Source: an uncultured Bacteroides sp. (GTDB lineage Bacteria; Bacteroidota; Bacteroidia; Bacteroidales; Bacteroidaceae). From it: a DNA stretch of 64,000 bases. A model generated the notes under the pieces. That model made no database searches. It was not told the origin of the DNA and was given only the letters and a program-made list of their open reading frames with translations. A program made the position numbers and the translations under genes. Shown here in pieces: positions 38,244 to 47,215 of this stretch. The number at the start of each line of letters is the position of its first letter. The first letter of the stretch is position 1. Location of the stretch: contig USLU01000014.1 of the NCBI GenBank assembly GCA_900555635.1, forward strand, positions 1 to 64,000, in the 5' to 3' direction.

Positions 38244-41200
38244 ATGAAACAGTATATTCAAAATAATAAAAGAAGGAGAAGTGACTTTGCATCATCATTT
38301 AAGATGATGATGGCTGCACTTTTATGCCTCCTGATGGCTTTACCTGTTTCAGCACAGAATCGTATAGTTCGCGGTACTGTAGTTGATCAAACGGGTGAAA
38401 CTGTTATTGGAGCCAATGTTCGGGTGAATGGTACCACTCGAGGAGTCATTACTGATATCAATGGTGAATTTGAAATAGCTGCCGATGCAAAAGAAAAGCT
38501 GACAATCTCTTTTATCGGTTATCTTGACGCAGTCGTTACGGCAGATAAAACCAACTTAAAAATCATACTTAAGGAAGACAATCAAACTTTGGATGAGGTT
38601 GTCGTTGTTGGTTATGGTACGCAGAAGAAAGCGACACTGACGGGTGCGGTTTCTGCTATTAACAACAAAGAAATAGCCGTTACAAAGAATGAGAATGTGG
38701 TGAATATGCTCTCGGGTAAAGTGCCTGGTGTGCGTATTTCGCAGAAGAGTTCTCAGCCTGGTGAGTTTGACAACTCTATTGATATTCGTGGTATGGGTGA
38801 ACCGTTGATCGTGGTTGATGGAATTCCTCGTGATAAAGCTTACTTCTCTCGTATGGATGCCAATGAAATTGATAATGTATCTGTATTGAAAGATGCTTCT
38901 GCTGCTATTTATGGTGTGCGTGCTGCTAATGGTGTTATTTTGGTCACCACCAAACATGGTGATGATTCAAATGGTAAGTTCGACATTACATTCTCTGCTA
39001 ATTATGGTTGGCAGCAGTTCCTTTATATACCGCAAACGGCAAGTGCGGCAGACCATATGTTACTAATCAACGAAAAATTCTATAATGCATTTGGTGACAA
39101 TACTTACCCCAACCGCACTCCTGCTAAATATACCTGGCAGGACATGATGGAGTATAGTACCGGAAAGAAGAAAAGTACGAATTGGACAAAAGAATTGTTC
39201 AATGATAACGTTCCGCAACAACTCTATAATGTTAGCGTGAATGGTGGATCTGAGAAGGTTAATTACTTTTTTAATCTTGGTTATCAGAAACAAGAAGGTT
39301 CCTACAAAAGTGGCTCTTTGAATTACGATCGTTGGAATTTCCGTAGCAACGTTGATGCTAAAATAACCAAGGGCTTGAAAGCTACTGTACAGATTAGTGG
39401 TTATATGGACGAAAAGAATCAGCCATTTACTGATATATGGTCTGTATATAAGAAAGCTTGGACATATAGACCAACTTCCGAGGCTTATGTAGGCGGCGAT
39501 CATAACTATCCTGCTTGGGACAGTGAAATGGGAGAACCCGAAAACCCGGTAGCTGCTATCAACAGTGATCTTACTGGTTATCGCCGTGAGAAACGTTACA
39601 ATTTTAATGGCGCTTTGACATTGACCTATGATATTCCAGGTGTGAAGGGATTGAATGCAAAGGCCTTTTATAGCTACGACTATTATACCACCAATAATAC
39701 GAGTTATAAGCGTGCTTACAAATTGTATAACATGCGTGAAGACGGTACGATGGAAAGCTTTGAACGCAATGCCGACAGTAATTTAAGACGTAATACTGAC
39801 CCTAGTTATGGAACAGTGATGCAGCTTTCATTGAACTATGCCCGTAAGTTTGGCGATCATAATATAGGCGCTATGGTACTGTTTGAAGAGCAGTATAACA
39901 ATTGGGACAATTTCTATGCACAACGTGTCATGCAGTTGGATGGCGAATATCTGATTTATGGTGAGGAAAAGGATCAGATAGGTTCGATGGGAAGTGCCTG
40001 GGATAAAACTCGTCAAGCTCTGGTGGGTAGAGTGAACTACGATTATAAAGGACGGTATATGGTAGATTGGGCTTTCCGTTACGATGGTTCTTCTAGCTTC
40101 CCAAAGGGTGCGCGTTGGGGATTCTTCCCGTCCGTGTCTGCCGGTTGGCGTGTGAGTGAAGAAGCTTTTATGAAAGAATGGATACCTTTTCTTACTAATT
40201 TGAAAATTCGTGGTTCATACGGAAAAATGGGTGATGATGGTGATGCCAGACATTATCCTGAGACTGTGGTAGCCTATAATATAGAGAAAGATAAAATCGG
40301 ATGGTTTTACAATAATGCGTTAATGGCTGGTGTTGCCGCAACTGCTGTTCCTAATCCTGATTTGACATGGTATACTGCCGAAACCTATAACCTTGGCTTG
40401 GATTTTGATTTTTGGAATCAAAAACTGAGTGGTACATTTGAAGTGTTCAAACGTAAGCGTAGTGGTTTGCTTGCTACAGCTTCAACTGTTATTCCGAGTA
40501 CAGTAGGCGCTTCATTACCGCAAGAAAACCTGGATAGTGACCAAACCTTCGGTTGGGAAATTAGTTTGAACCATCGAAATAGAGTGGCAGGAGTGAACTA
40601 TTGGTTAGGTGGACAGATTTCTGCCACGAAGAACCGTTGGGACTATCGCCAGGACAGTCAGGCTAGCAACTCTATGGATGCATGGCGTCGTCGGGATGTA
40701 TCGGGACGTAATAAAGATATCTGGTTCTCTTACGAAGAAGGCGGACGTTTCACTAGCTATGATCAAATACGTTATCATAATATTACTGGTGGCGGATATG
40801 GTCAGGGAACATTGCCGGGTGACTATTACTATAAAGATTGGAACGGTGACGGTGTAATCAATGATGATGATAAACATCCTATGGCAACTTATAATCTACC
40901 AGTCTTTAACTATGGTATTGTGATGGGAGCTGAATGGAAAGGGATTGATCTTTCTCTGAACTGGCAAGGTGCAGCTGGCGTGTACAATTCTTATACAGAG
41001 GTGTTTACAGAAGTAGGTCCATTTAATGGTGGTGCAGTGTTGGATATTTACCTGGATCGCTGGCACACAGTTAATCCTAGTGATGACCCCTGGAATCCGA
41101 ATACTCAATGGGTGTCAGGTCTTTACCCAGCCACAGGACATAGTTTCAGCGATGCGGGGACAGGTATCAAGAATACCTCTTATCTGCGTTTGAAAACTCT

Positions 41201-41432
41201 GGAAGTTGGTTATACACTGCCTAAAACTTGGTTGGCTAAATCAGGAATTAAGGATCTTCGTGTTTATTTCAATGCTTACAATCTATTGACTTTTACAGGT
41301 CTGGATAACATTGATCCTGAACGTCCCGGTGCCAGAGGTGGTGTAAACGAAGATCCTAATAAAGATAGTGTCTTGTTCTACAATTACCCTGTGAACCGTA
41401 CACTTAACATTGGTGCAACAATCAAATTCTAA
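38244..41432 (+). CDS. susC: SusC-like TonB-dependent outer-membrane transporter
   Basis: 1062 aa, signal peptide ending VSAQ after an unusually long basic n-region. Carboxypeptidase-regulatory-like domain about 40-115 (GTVVDQTGETVIGANV), TonB-box-like region (LDEVVVVGYGTQKK), plug domain about 125-235, 22-strand barrel to the terminal NIGATIKF. No STN domain, so no sigma/anti-sigma signalling. It imports glycan fragments through the outer membrane with SusD as lid, powered by TonB. The only susC in the window, although it is surrounded by about 19 degradative genes. The barrel loops would carry substrate specificity. Confidence 0.96.
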   Translation: MKQYIQNNKRRRSDFASSFKMMMAALLCLLMALPVSAQNRIVRGTVVDQTGETVIGANVRVNGTTRGVITDINGEFEIAADAKEKLTISFIGYLDAVVTADKTNLKIILKEDNQTLDEVVVVGYGTQKKATLTGAVSAINNKEIAVTKNENVVNMLSGKVPGVRISQKSSQPGEFDNSIDIRGMGEPLIVVDGIPRDKAYFSRMDANEIDNVSVLKDASAAIYGVRAANGVILVTTKHGDDSNGKFDITFSANYGWQQFLYIPQTASAADHMLLINEKFYNAFGDNTYPNRTPAKYTWQDMMEYSTGKKKSTNWTKELFNDNVPQQLYNVSVNGGSEKVNYFFNLGYQKQEGSYKSGSLNYDRWNFRSNVDAKITKGLKATVQISGYMDEKNQPFTDIWSVYKKAWTYRPTSEAYVGGDHNYPAWDSEMGEPENPVAAINSDLTGYRREKRYNFNGALTLTYDIPGVKGLNAKAFYSYDYYTTNNTSYKRAYKLYNMREDGTMESFERNADSNLRRNTDPSYGTVMQLSLNYARKFGDHNIGAMVLFEEQYNNWDNFYAQRVMQLDGEYLIYGEEKDQIGSMGSAWDKTRQALVGRVNYDYKGRYMVDWAFRYDGSSSFPKGARWGFFPSVSAGWRVSEEAFMKEWIPFLTNLKIRGSYGKMGDDGDARHYPETVVAYNIEKDKIGWFYNNALMAGVAATAVPNPDLTWYTAETYNLGLDFDFWNQKLSGTFEVFKRKRSGLLATASTVIPSTVGASLPQENLDSDQTFGWEISLNHRNRVAGVNYWLGGQISATKNRWDYRQDSQASNSMDAWRRRDVSGRNKDIWFSYEEGGRFTSYDQIRYHNITGGGYGQGTLPGDYYYKDWNGDGVINDDDKHPMATYNLPVFNYGIVMGAEWKGIDLSLNWQGAAGVYNSYTEVFTEVGPFNGGAVLDIYLDRWHTVNPSDDPWNPNTQWVSGLYPATGHSFSDAGTGIKNTSYLRLKTLEVGYTLPKTWLAKSGIKDLRVYFNAYNLLTFTGLDNIDPERPGARGGVNEDPNKDSVLFYNYPVNRTLNIGATIKF

Positions 41433-41449
41433 AAATAAATAGATAGAAT

Positions 41450-43435
41450 ATGAAAACATTGAAATATATATTTGCAGCAGCTGCATTGGGATTTACGGTA
41501 ACTTCCTGCTATGATTTGGATTTGGAACCGAAAGGACTTATCTATGAAAATGTGCTGTTTCAATCAGATAATGGTATCAAGAAATATCTTGCTTTGGTGT
41601 ACCAGGATCTTCCTATAGAAGATTTTAATTATTGTCAGAATGGTGATGATAAAGGGTATGCAACAGTTAATTCCAGTGGATGGCATGGTGGTAACAGATG
41701 GCAGGCTCAAAAAGGTAGTCCGGCATCTTGTGCCGCTGAGGCAGCCGGTCGCGGAACTTCCTATGGCGATGGTTGGGGCTATTGGCCTTATGACCGCATC
41801 CGTGATATCAACAACATGCTGGAGCAGCTACCTAATTATCGTAATTTTTATAAGGAAGTAGATTACAATGCGTATTTGGGTGAAGCCCGTTTCTTGCGTG
41901 CATTCTACTATTTTGGAATTGTGAAACGTTATGGCGGCATACCCATTGTGGACAAGGTGCTTGATCCTAAAGCACCAGTCGAGGAGTTACGACAACCGCG
42001 TAATACGGAGTATGACTGTTGGAAGTTCATTTATGAGGATTTGAAGTTTGCTATGGAGAATGCTACCGATTCTAAGAAGGAGGTTGGACGTGCAAACCGC
42101 TATGCAGCGGCAGCATTGATGTCTCGTGCTATGTTGTATGCAGGTTCCATTGCCAAATACAATCAGTACACGGCTGTTACTGGTCCGGCTGTTTCGGCAG
42201 GGCTGATGGGTATGCCTGCAGACAAGGCACAGGAATTTTTCCAGTACTCTTATGATGCGTGTAAATTCTTACAAGAAGCCGGATTTAAACTTCATACTGG
42301 TGGCGATAAGGAAAAAGCCTATACGGAGGTATTCTTGAGTCCGTATACAGATGAAGATATCATGGTTAAACAGTATGGTCCTACTCCACCTACTCCTACC
42401 AATACTAGCTTGTTCCACTGTTGGGACTGTATGATATTGCCGAAAGGTGAAGGACTTTCTGGCGACGTTGGTGCTGCGCTTCAACCTGCTTGGGAAATTA
42501 TGGGACTTTATGAGATGCCAGCCATCACTGATACAGAAACCGGTAAGCCGATACGCTTTAATAACGTGACCGATCTTTGGAATACAGATAAAATGGAGGC
42601 AAGATGTCGTGCTAATTTCTATTTTACTGGAATGACTGAATCTATGTCTGGTACGGTATTAGACTTTCAGGGTGGTGTATACAAAAGCTATCCGGGTACT
42701 GCTGCCGACGGTACTGCTGAGACGCAGGGAAGTGTCAACGATTATACCAATCAATATCGTGTAAGGGCATCTCAACCAGGTGAGTACAAGGAAATTAATG
42801 GTGTGAAAGTAAAAGTTAGTGGCTTGCATGGTCTAGCCGAAGGTACTGGTGATGAAGGTTATTCTCGTATGGGAGCTAGCATCCGTAAGTACGTGCAGGC
42901 AGAGGGAAGCAATGCCCGCGTGTTCTTCACTAACTATCAGCCTTGGAAAGTATTCCGTTATGGTGAAATTCTGTTGAACTGGGCAGAAGCTGCTTATGAA
43001 TTGGGTCTGATTACTGGTAATGAAGATTTGAAAGCAGAAGCTTTCGAATATATTAATGAAATCCGTGACCGTGCGGGTGCCAGCCAGCATAAGATGGTTG
43101 CCAATCCGGTAGATGTAGGTTCCGAAATCTATGGTTTCGCAATCGATGAGAATCTACAATACATCCGTGACGAACGTGCTCGTGAACTTTGTTTCGAAAA
43201 TCATCGCTTGTTCGATATTCGACGTTGGAGAGTGGCTGACATTATGTTCCAGAATGGTGTATATACTCACACATTACTTCCATATCTGGTTCTCGATGAA
43301 AACAAATGGATATTCTTGAACGAAGTAGAACGTGAAGGTCGTAAAGTAACCTTTGACAAACGTCATTATTATGAACAGATTCCGGGTGGTGAAATCAATA
43401 AGAACCCGTTATTGATTCGTAATGATGGTTATTAA
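41450..43435 (+). CDS. susD: SusD-like surface glycan-binding lipoprotein
   Basis: 661 aa, lipoprotein signal with lipobox VTSC (MKTLKYIFAAAALGFTVTSC). TPR-like SusD/RagB fold: RIRDINNMLEQLP, YLGEARFLRAFYYFGIVKRYGGIPIV, RNTEYDCWKFIYEDL, and a C-terminal RDERARELCFENHRLFDIRRW. It caps the SusC barrel and binds the glycan. Slightly long for the family, with an insertion between about 370 and 460. Follows susC by 17 bp. Confidence 0.95.
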   Translation: MKTLKYIFAAAALGFTVTSCYDLDLEPKGLIYENVLFQSDNGIKKYLALVYQDLPIEDFNYCQNGDDKGYATVNSSGWHGGNRWQAQKGSPASCAAEAAGRGTSYGDGWGYWPYDRIRDINNMLEQLPNYRNFYKEVDYNAYLGEARFLRAFYYFGIVKRYGGIPIVDKVLDPKAPVEELRQPRNTEYDCWKFIYEDLKFAMENATDSKKEVGRANRYAAAALMSRAMLYAGSIAKYNQYTAVTGPAVSAGLMGMPADKAQEFFQYSYDACKFLQEAGFKLHTGGDKEKAYTEVFLSPYTDEDIMVKQYGPTPPTPTNTSLFHCWDCMILPKGEGLSGDVGAALQPAWEIMGLYEMPAITDTETGKPIRFNNVTDLWNTDKMEARCRANFYFTGMTESMSGTVLDFQGGVYKSYPGTAADGTAETQGSVNDYTNQYRVRASQPGEYKEINGVKVKVSGLHGLAEGTGDEGYSRMGASIRKYVQAEGSNARVFFTNYQPWKVFRYGEILLNWAEAAYELGLITGNEDLKAEAFEYINEIRDRAGASQHKMVANPVDVGSEIYGFAIDENLQYIRDERARELCFENHRLFDIRRWRVADIMFQNGVYTHTLLPYLVLDENKWIFLNEVEREGRKVTFDKRHYYEQIPGGEINKNPLLIRNDGY

Positions 43436-43463
43436 TGGAACATTGTCTAATAAAAGTATTGAT

Positions 43464-44192
43464 ATGAAAAAGTTTATATATAGTTTATTATTTGGTACTT
43501 CGGCATTGCTGATGGCATCATGCATGGAAGTGGATAATTTCGATGCTCCCGATTGCCATTTCTATGGAAAGGTGATAGACTCTACTACTGGCGAAGGTAT
43601 TGTTTCCGACCGTGGAGATTGTCACATCCGTATATGGGAAATGAGTTATAAAGTTAATCCCGGTAGTCAGGATCTTGTTATTAAGGAAGATGGTACGTTC
43701 AACAATACCAAACTTTTTTCCGGTACATACGATATGGTGCCGGAAGGGTCTTGGTGGCCGGCGGATACTATCCGTGTAGGTATTGGCAAAAAAGCTACCC
43801 AGAATTTTGAGGTAACTCCTTATCTAAAGTTGTTTGATTTTCAAACAAAACTTGTGGGTACTACACTCACCATGTCTTGCCGTTTGGACGCTCCGGTGAA
43901 AGAAGGACTTCCTCAGATTATGGAGGTTCGTCCGTTCCTCAGTCTCAACAGCTTCTGTGGCGCTTCTAATTGTATTAGTTATTATAATTCGAGTACATTT
44001 AAGATTAATGTCATGAAGAATTGGGACAAGATTGATAAGGCGGAAGATGGTAAAAGTATAACATTTACTACGGTTGATTTGCCTGTGAAACCAGGATATA
44101 CCTACTTCGTTCGTATGGGGGCCAAGGTGAAAGATAAATTTGAAAAGTTCAATTATACAGAAATAGTAAAGATAGAAGTTCCTAACGAATAG
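43464..44192 (+). CDS. DUF3823 surface lipoprotein
   Basis: 242 aa from ATG 43464; an upstream in-frame ATG at 43422 overlaps susD and lacks a signal. Lipobox MASC (MKKFIYSLLFGTSALLMASC). The N-terminal half resembles a carboxypeptidase-regulatory-like sandwich (YGKVIDSTTGEGIVSDRGD), the typical DUF3823 arrangement found next to susD. A role as accessory glycan-binding protein is inferred from position only. Confidence 0.85.
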   Translation: MKKFIYSLLFGTSALLMASCMEVDNFDAPDCHFYGKVIDSTTGEGIVSDRGDCHIRIWEMSYKVNPGSQDLVIKEDGTFNNTKLFSGTYDMVPEGSWWPADTIRVGIGKKATQNFEVTPYLKLFDFQTKLVGTTLTMSCRLDAPVKEGLPQIMEVRPFLSLNSFCGASNCISYYNSSTFKINVMKNWDKIDKAEDGKSITFTTVDLPVKPGYTYFVRMGAKVKDKFEKFNYTEIVKIEVPNE

Positions 44193-44225
44193 CTTTATTG
44201 AAGGTAACAAGATTGTAATTAATGT

Positions 44226-44264
44226 GCCGGAAGGGGAGACTAATGTTTATTCTTCCGGCCTTTT
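44226..44264 (+). terminator. Possible attenuating terminator inside operon 4
   Basis: GCCGGAAG (44226-44233) pairs with CTTCCGGC (44252-44259) across an 18-nt loop, followed by CTTTTTC. It lies between the DUF3823 gene and the GH71/99-like gene and could lower expression of the two enzyme genes relative to susCD. Confidence 0.55.
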
Positions 44265-44286
44265 TCTTAACCAATAAAATAGAGAA

Positions 44287-45807
44287 ATGAAACAAAAGAA
44301 TATATATAACTTACTGTTGTGTGCTCTTTTCGCATGTACAGTTTCTTGTGGTAGTGGCGACGATGACGTTATTCCTCCAGCTATAGAGCCCGATAAACCG
44401 GACAAACCGACTCCTGAGGATGTTTATAATAAGCCTGAGTTTACCCTCCATGAAGACGGCAAGCCGTTTGATACCTACCGTGGATTGGTAATGGCGGGTT
44501 ATTAGGGATGGTTCGGAGCACCGGGTGATGGATGCAGTCATAGCAATGCAGAAAATACAGCCTGGTATCACTACCGTGAAAGTGAAGTGTTCAAACCGGG
44601 CGTTTTACAGAACTCCATTGATATGTGGCCCGATATGTCTGAATATACCAAGAAATATACGCCGGGTGTTGATGGTCCTGCCGGTCGTTCCGCCAAGTTC
44701 ACTTTACCCAACGGAGAGGCGGCACAAGTGTATAGCGCATATGATGAATCAAGTGTATTGCTTCACTTCAAGTGGATGCAGCAATATGGCGTCGATGGTG
44801 TCTTTATGCAACGTTTTGTGGGCGAGGTAATCAATAATCCTGATGGTAAAGATCACTTTGACATGGTGTTGAAACATGCGATGAAAGGAAGTAACCAGTA
44901 CCAACGTGCTATCAGTGTGATGTACGACTTGGGTGGATATATGGAGAATAACCGTGATGAAAGCGCGTTGCTGGCAGATGCACAGGCAATTATGGATTTG
45001 TATAATCTGAAAGATCGCAACCAGCAGAAGTTCTACCTTTATGAAGAAGGTAAACCGTTGCTTGCCCTTTGGGGAGTGGGTTTCGATGAGAAGCCTTTCA
45101 ATGCAGACAACATTGCCAGCCTGATAACAGCGTTGAAAGCTCAGGGATGGAGTATTATGTTGGGTGTGAACGACGATTGGCGTACACATAACTCCACCAA
45201 ATGGCCACGTGCCAAATACACAGAGGTAGTTAAGAGTGCTAACATTATCTTCCCTTGGTTTGTAGGCCGATATGGTTCGATAGCCGACTATAACAATGAT
45301 CGTAAACCAAAGATTGATGCGGACATTAAATGGTGTAAGGAGAATGGGGTACACTATGCTCCTCACTGTTTCCCTGGTGGCGCTGACTTGAATATGCACC
45401 CGAATAATGGGGTGGTGGCTCGTTTGGGCGGAAAGTTCTTCTGGGAACAGATTTATGGTGGAATCAAGCTGGGAGCAGAGATGATTTACGTCGCAATGTT
45501 CGATGAAATAGATGAAGGTACTGCTATCTACAAATGCCTGAACAAGAAAGATGTTCCGAGTAATGTTCCTGAAAAGGATTACTATGTGTGGTATAACCAA
45601 AAGACCGGCGGTTATGGCCGTGGTGCAACTGCCGTGGACGAAAGCACACTTGGTGGAGGCTGGTGTAAGAAGGCAAGTGAACTGAATATTGTCTTCCAAG
45701 GAATCGAGGATGATCTGCCTACCGATCATTACCTTTGGCTCACCGGACAAGCACGCAAGATGCTTCGCGGTGAAGTGCCTTTGAAGAATGCTTGGCCGGC
45801 ACGATAG
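44287..45807 (+). pseudogene. GH71/99-like surface lipoprotein, paralogue 3, interrupted by an amber codon
   Basis: 506 codons in one frame except a TAG at 44503-44505 (codon 73). Both paralogues have Gln (CAG) at this place in MAGYQGWF, so one C-to-T change explains it, and the reading frame continues intact to 45807. The N-terminus has lipobox VSC followed by GSGDDDV and a proline-rich linker, indicating a surface lipoprotein, unlike the two secreted paralogues. The catalytic-type pair is kept in FDEIDEGTAIYK. Without suppression only a 72-residue fragment is made. A restart at GTG 44587 would lack export signals. Could be a recent null allele, a sequencing error, or amber readthrough. Confidence 0.85.
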
Positions 45808-45850
45808 CTGGCTATTACGCTCCGTCTAAATACAAAACTATAATTTACGT

Positions 45851-46807
45851 ATGAAAAATGTTCTAACTACCTTGGCTGCCTTATCATTCACATTGATGGG
45901 GTGTAGCAGCCAAAAACAAATTGAAACAACGACTTTAGGTCCGAATCCTTTTATCACACACATGTATACTGCCGATCCTTCGGGACATGTGTGGGAAGAC
46001 GGACGATTGTATGTGTACCCATCCCATGATATAGACCCGCCACGTGGATGTGACTTGATGGACCGCTATCATGTGTTCTCTACAGACGATATGGTACACT
46101 GGAAAGATCATGGAGAAATATTGAACTCCTCACAAGTACCTTGGGGACGCAAGGACGGTGGTTTTATGTGGGCGCCCGACTGTGCCTATAAAAACGGCAT
46201 CTATTATTTCTACTTCCCCCATCCAAGTGGTGACGACTGGAATAAAACCTGGAAAGTAGGTGTCGCTACCAGCAAATATCCAGCCAAGGATTTTAAAGTA
46301 CAGGGTTATATCGAAGACTTGGGCGATGCGTTTGCCATGATTGATCCGTGTGTCTTTGTAGATGATGACGGTCAGGCTTACTTTTACTATGGTGGCGGCG
46401 GTCGTTGCGTAGCTGCCAAACTGAAAGATAATATGATGGAGATAGCCGAACCGTTGAAAACAATGGAAGGTTTGAAAGATTTCCATGAAGCTGCCTGGGT
46501 GCATAAAAGAAACGGTATCTATTACCTTTCTTATGCCGATAACCATTCCGAGAACAATAAAGGAGCTAATCGTTTGAACTATGCCACCAGTGATTCGCCT
46601 ATGGGACCGTGGAAGTATCAGGGCGTTTATCTGGAACCTACGGGATGTGATACCAGTCACGGCTCTATTGTTGAGTATAAAGGGGAGTGGTATGCTCTCT
46701 ATCATAACTGTTCTATTTCAGGACGTGGAAACCTCCGTTCTATCTGTGTAGATAAACTGTATTACAATCCTGATGGCACAATACAGGTAGTGAAACAGAC
46801 TAAGTAA
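45851..46807 (+). CDS. GH43 lipoprotein, paralogue a
   Basis: 318 aa, lipobox LMGC. A single five-bladed propeller with no extra domain. Catalytic trio: D42 (TADPSGHVW), D165 (MIDPCVF), E213 (FHEAAWV). A close paralogue is in operon 5 at 52114 (shared RGCDLMDRYHVFSTDDMV and NSSQVPWGRK). Members act on beta-xylose or alpha-L-arabinose ends. Last gene of operon 4; followed by array C. Confidence 0.88.
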   Translation: MKNVLTTLAALSFTLMGCSSQKQIETTTLGPNPFITHMYTADPSGHVWEDGRLYVYPSHDIDPPRGCDLMDRYHVFSTDDMVHWKDHGEILNSSQVPWGRKDGGFMWAPDCAYKNGIYYFYFPHPSGDDWNKTWKVGVATSKYPAKDFKVQGYIEDLGDAFAMIDPCVFVDDDGQAYFYYGGGGRCVAAKLKDNMMEIAEPLKTMEGLKDFHEAAWVHKRNGIYYLSYADNHSENNKGANRLNYATSDSPMGPWKYQGVYLEPTGCDTSHGSIVEYKGEWYALYHNCSISGRGNLRSICVDKLYYNPDGTIQVVKQTK

Positions 46808-46878
46808 TGTAGAAGCAAAGCTATATTACTCCTTGTTGTCTGCTTCATTACTTCCTCTTTACTTCAAGGCTAGTTGTG

Positions 46879-46950
46879 ATGCTGCACAAGATGGCATCTT
46901 ATGTTGCACAAGATGGCATCTCATGCAACACAAGATGGCATCTTGTGCAG
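46879..46950 (+). repeat. Tandem array C, exact 22-bp period
   Basis: Three units begin at 46879, 46901 and 46923, with a partial fourth at 46945. The core is CACAAGATGGCATCTT with dyad AAGATG-G-CATCTT. In the third copy the dyad reaches nine-bp arms (CACAAGATG-G-CATCTTGTG). It lies 71 bp after the GH43 stop and about 160 bp before the operon 5 control sites. An 86-codon frame across it has no start context or homology and was not annotated. Nothing else is seen in 46808-47106. Confidence 0.85.
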
Positions 46951-47106
46951 TCTTTCATTACGGGGTCGAGGTGATAAGGTTACGGCTTTGGCAGGATAAG
47001 GATAAGTGTTTCATTGTTTCCATATTTGATGTCCGGCAGTTCTGTTTGAATATAAGAGATACAGACTCGAAATACCTGATGTGCAAACAATGATGTTAAA
47101 AAAGAT

Positions 47107-47187
47107 GTAATTCACTATTAATTCGCATATTTAATCTGCTATTAATTCGATTTTAAGTGAAACATAAACCCTATAATCCTATTTTTG
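47107..47187 (+). promoter_or_regulatory. Operon 5 promoter with phased TTAA sites
   Basis: GTAA at 47107, TTAA at 47118, 47131, 47142 and 47153, then TAAA at 47165: steps 11, 13, 11, 11, 12. TTTG of the -7 box TATTTTTG (47180-47187) begins at 47184, 19 bp after the last element. One step (13) deviates and the last site is degenerate. GH92 starts at 47216. Confidence 0.65.
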
Positions 47188-47215
47188 CTTCAGGAAATAA
47201 TCAAAATAGTATATT

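Noticed and set aside
44749..45750. 333-codon minus-strand open frame inside the interrupted GH71/99-like gene
   Set aside because: The sense strand retains all family motifs; the antisense frame has no recognisable domain.
46833..47093. 86-codon open frame covering array C
   Set aside because: Its sequence is produced by the repeats, it has no start context and no protein signature.
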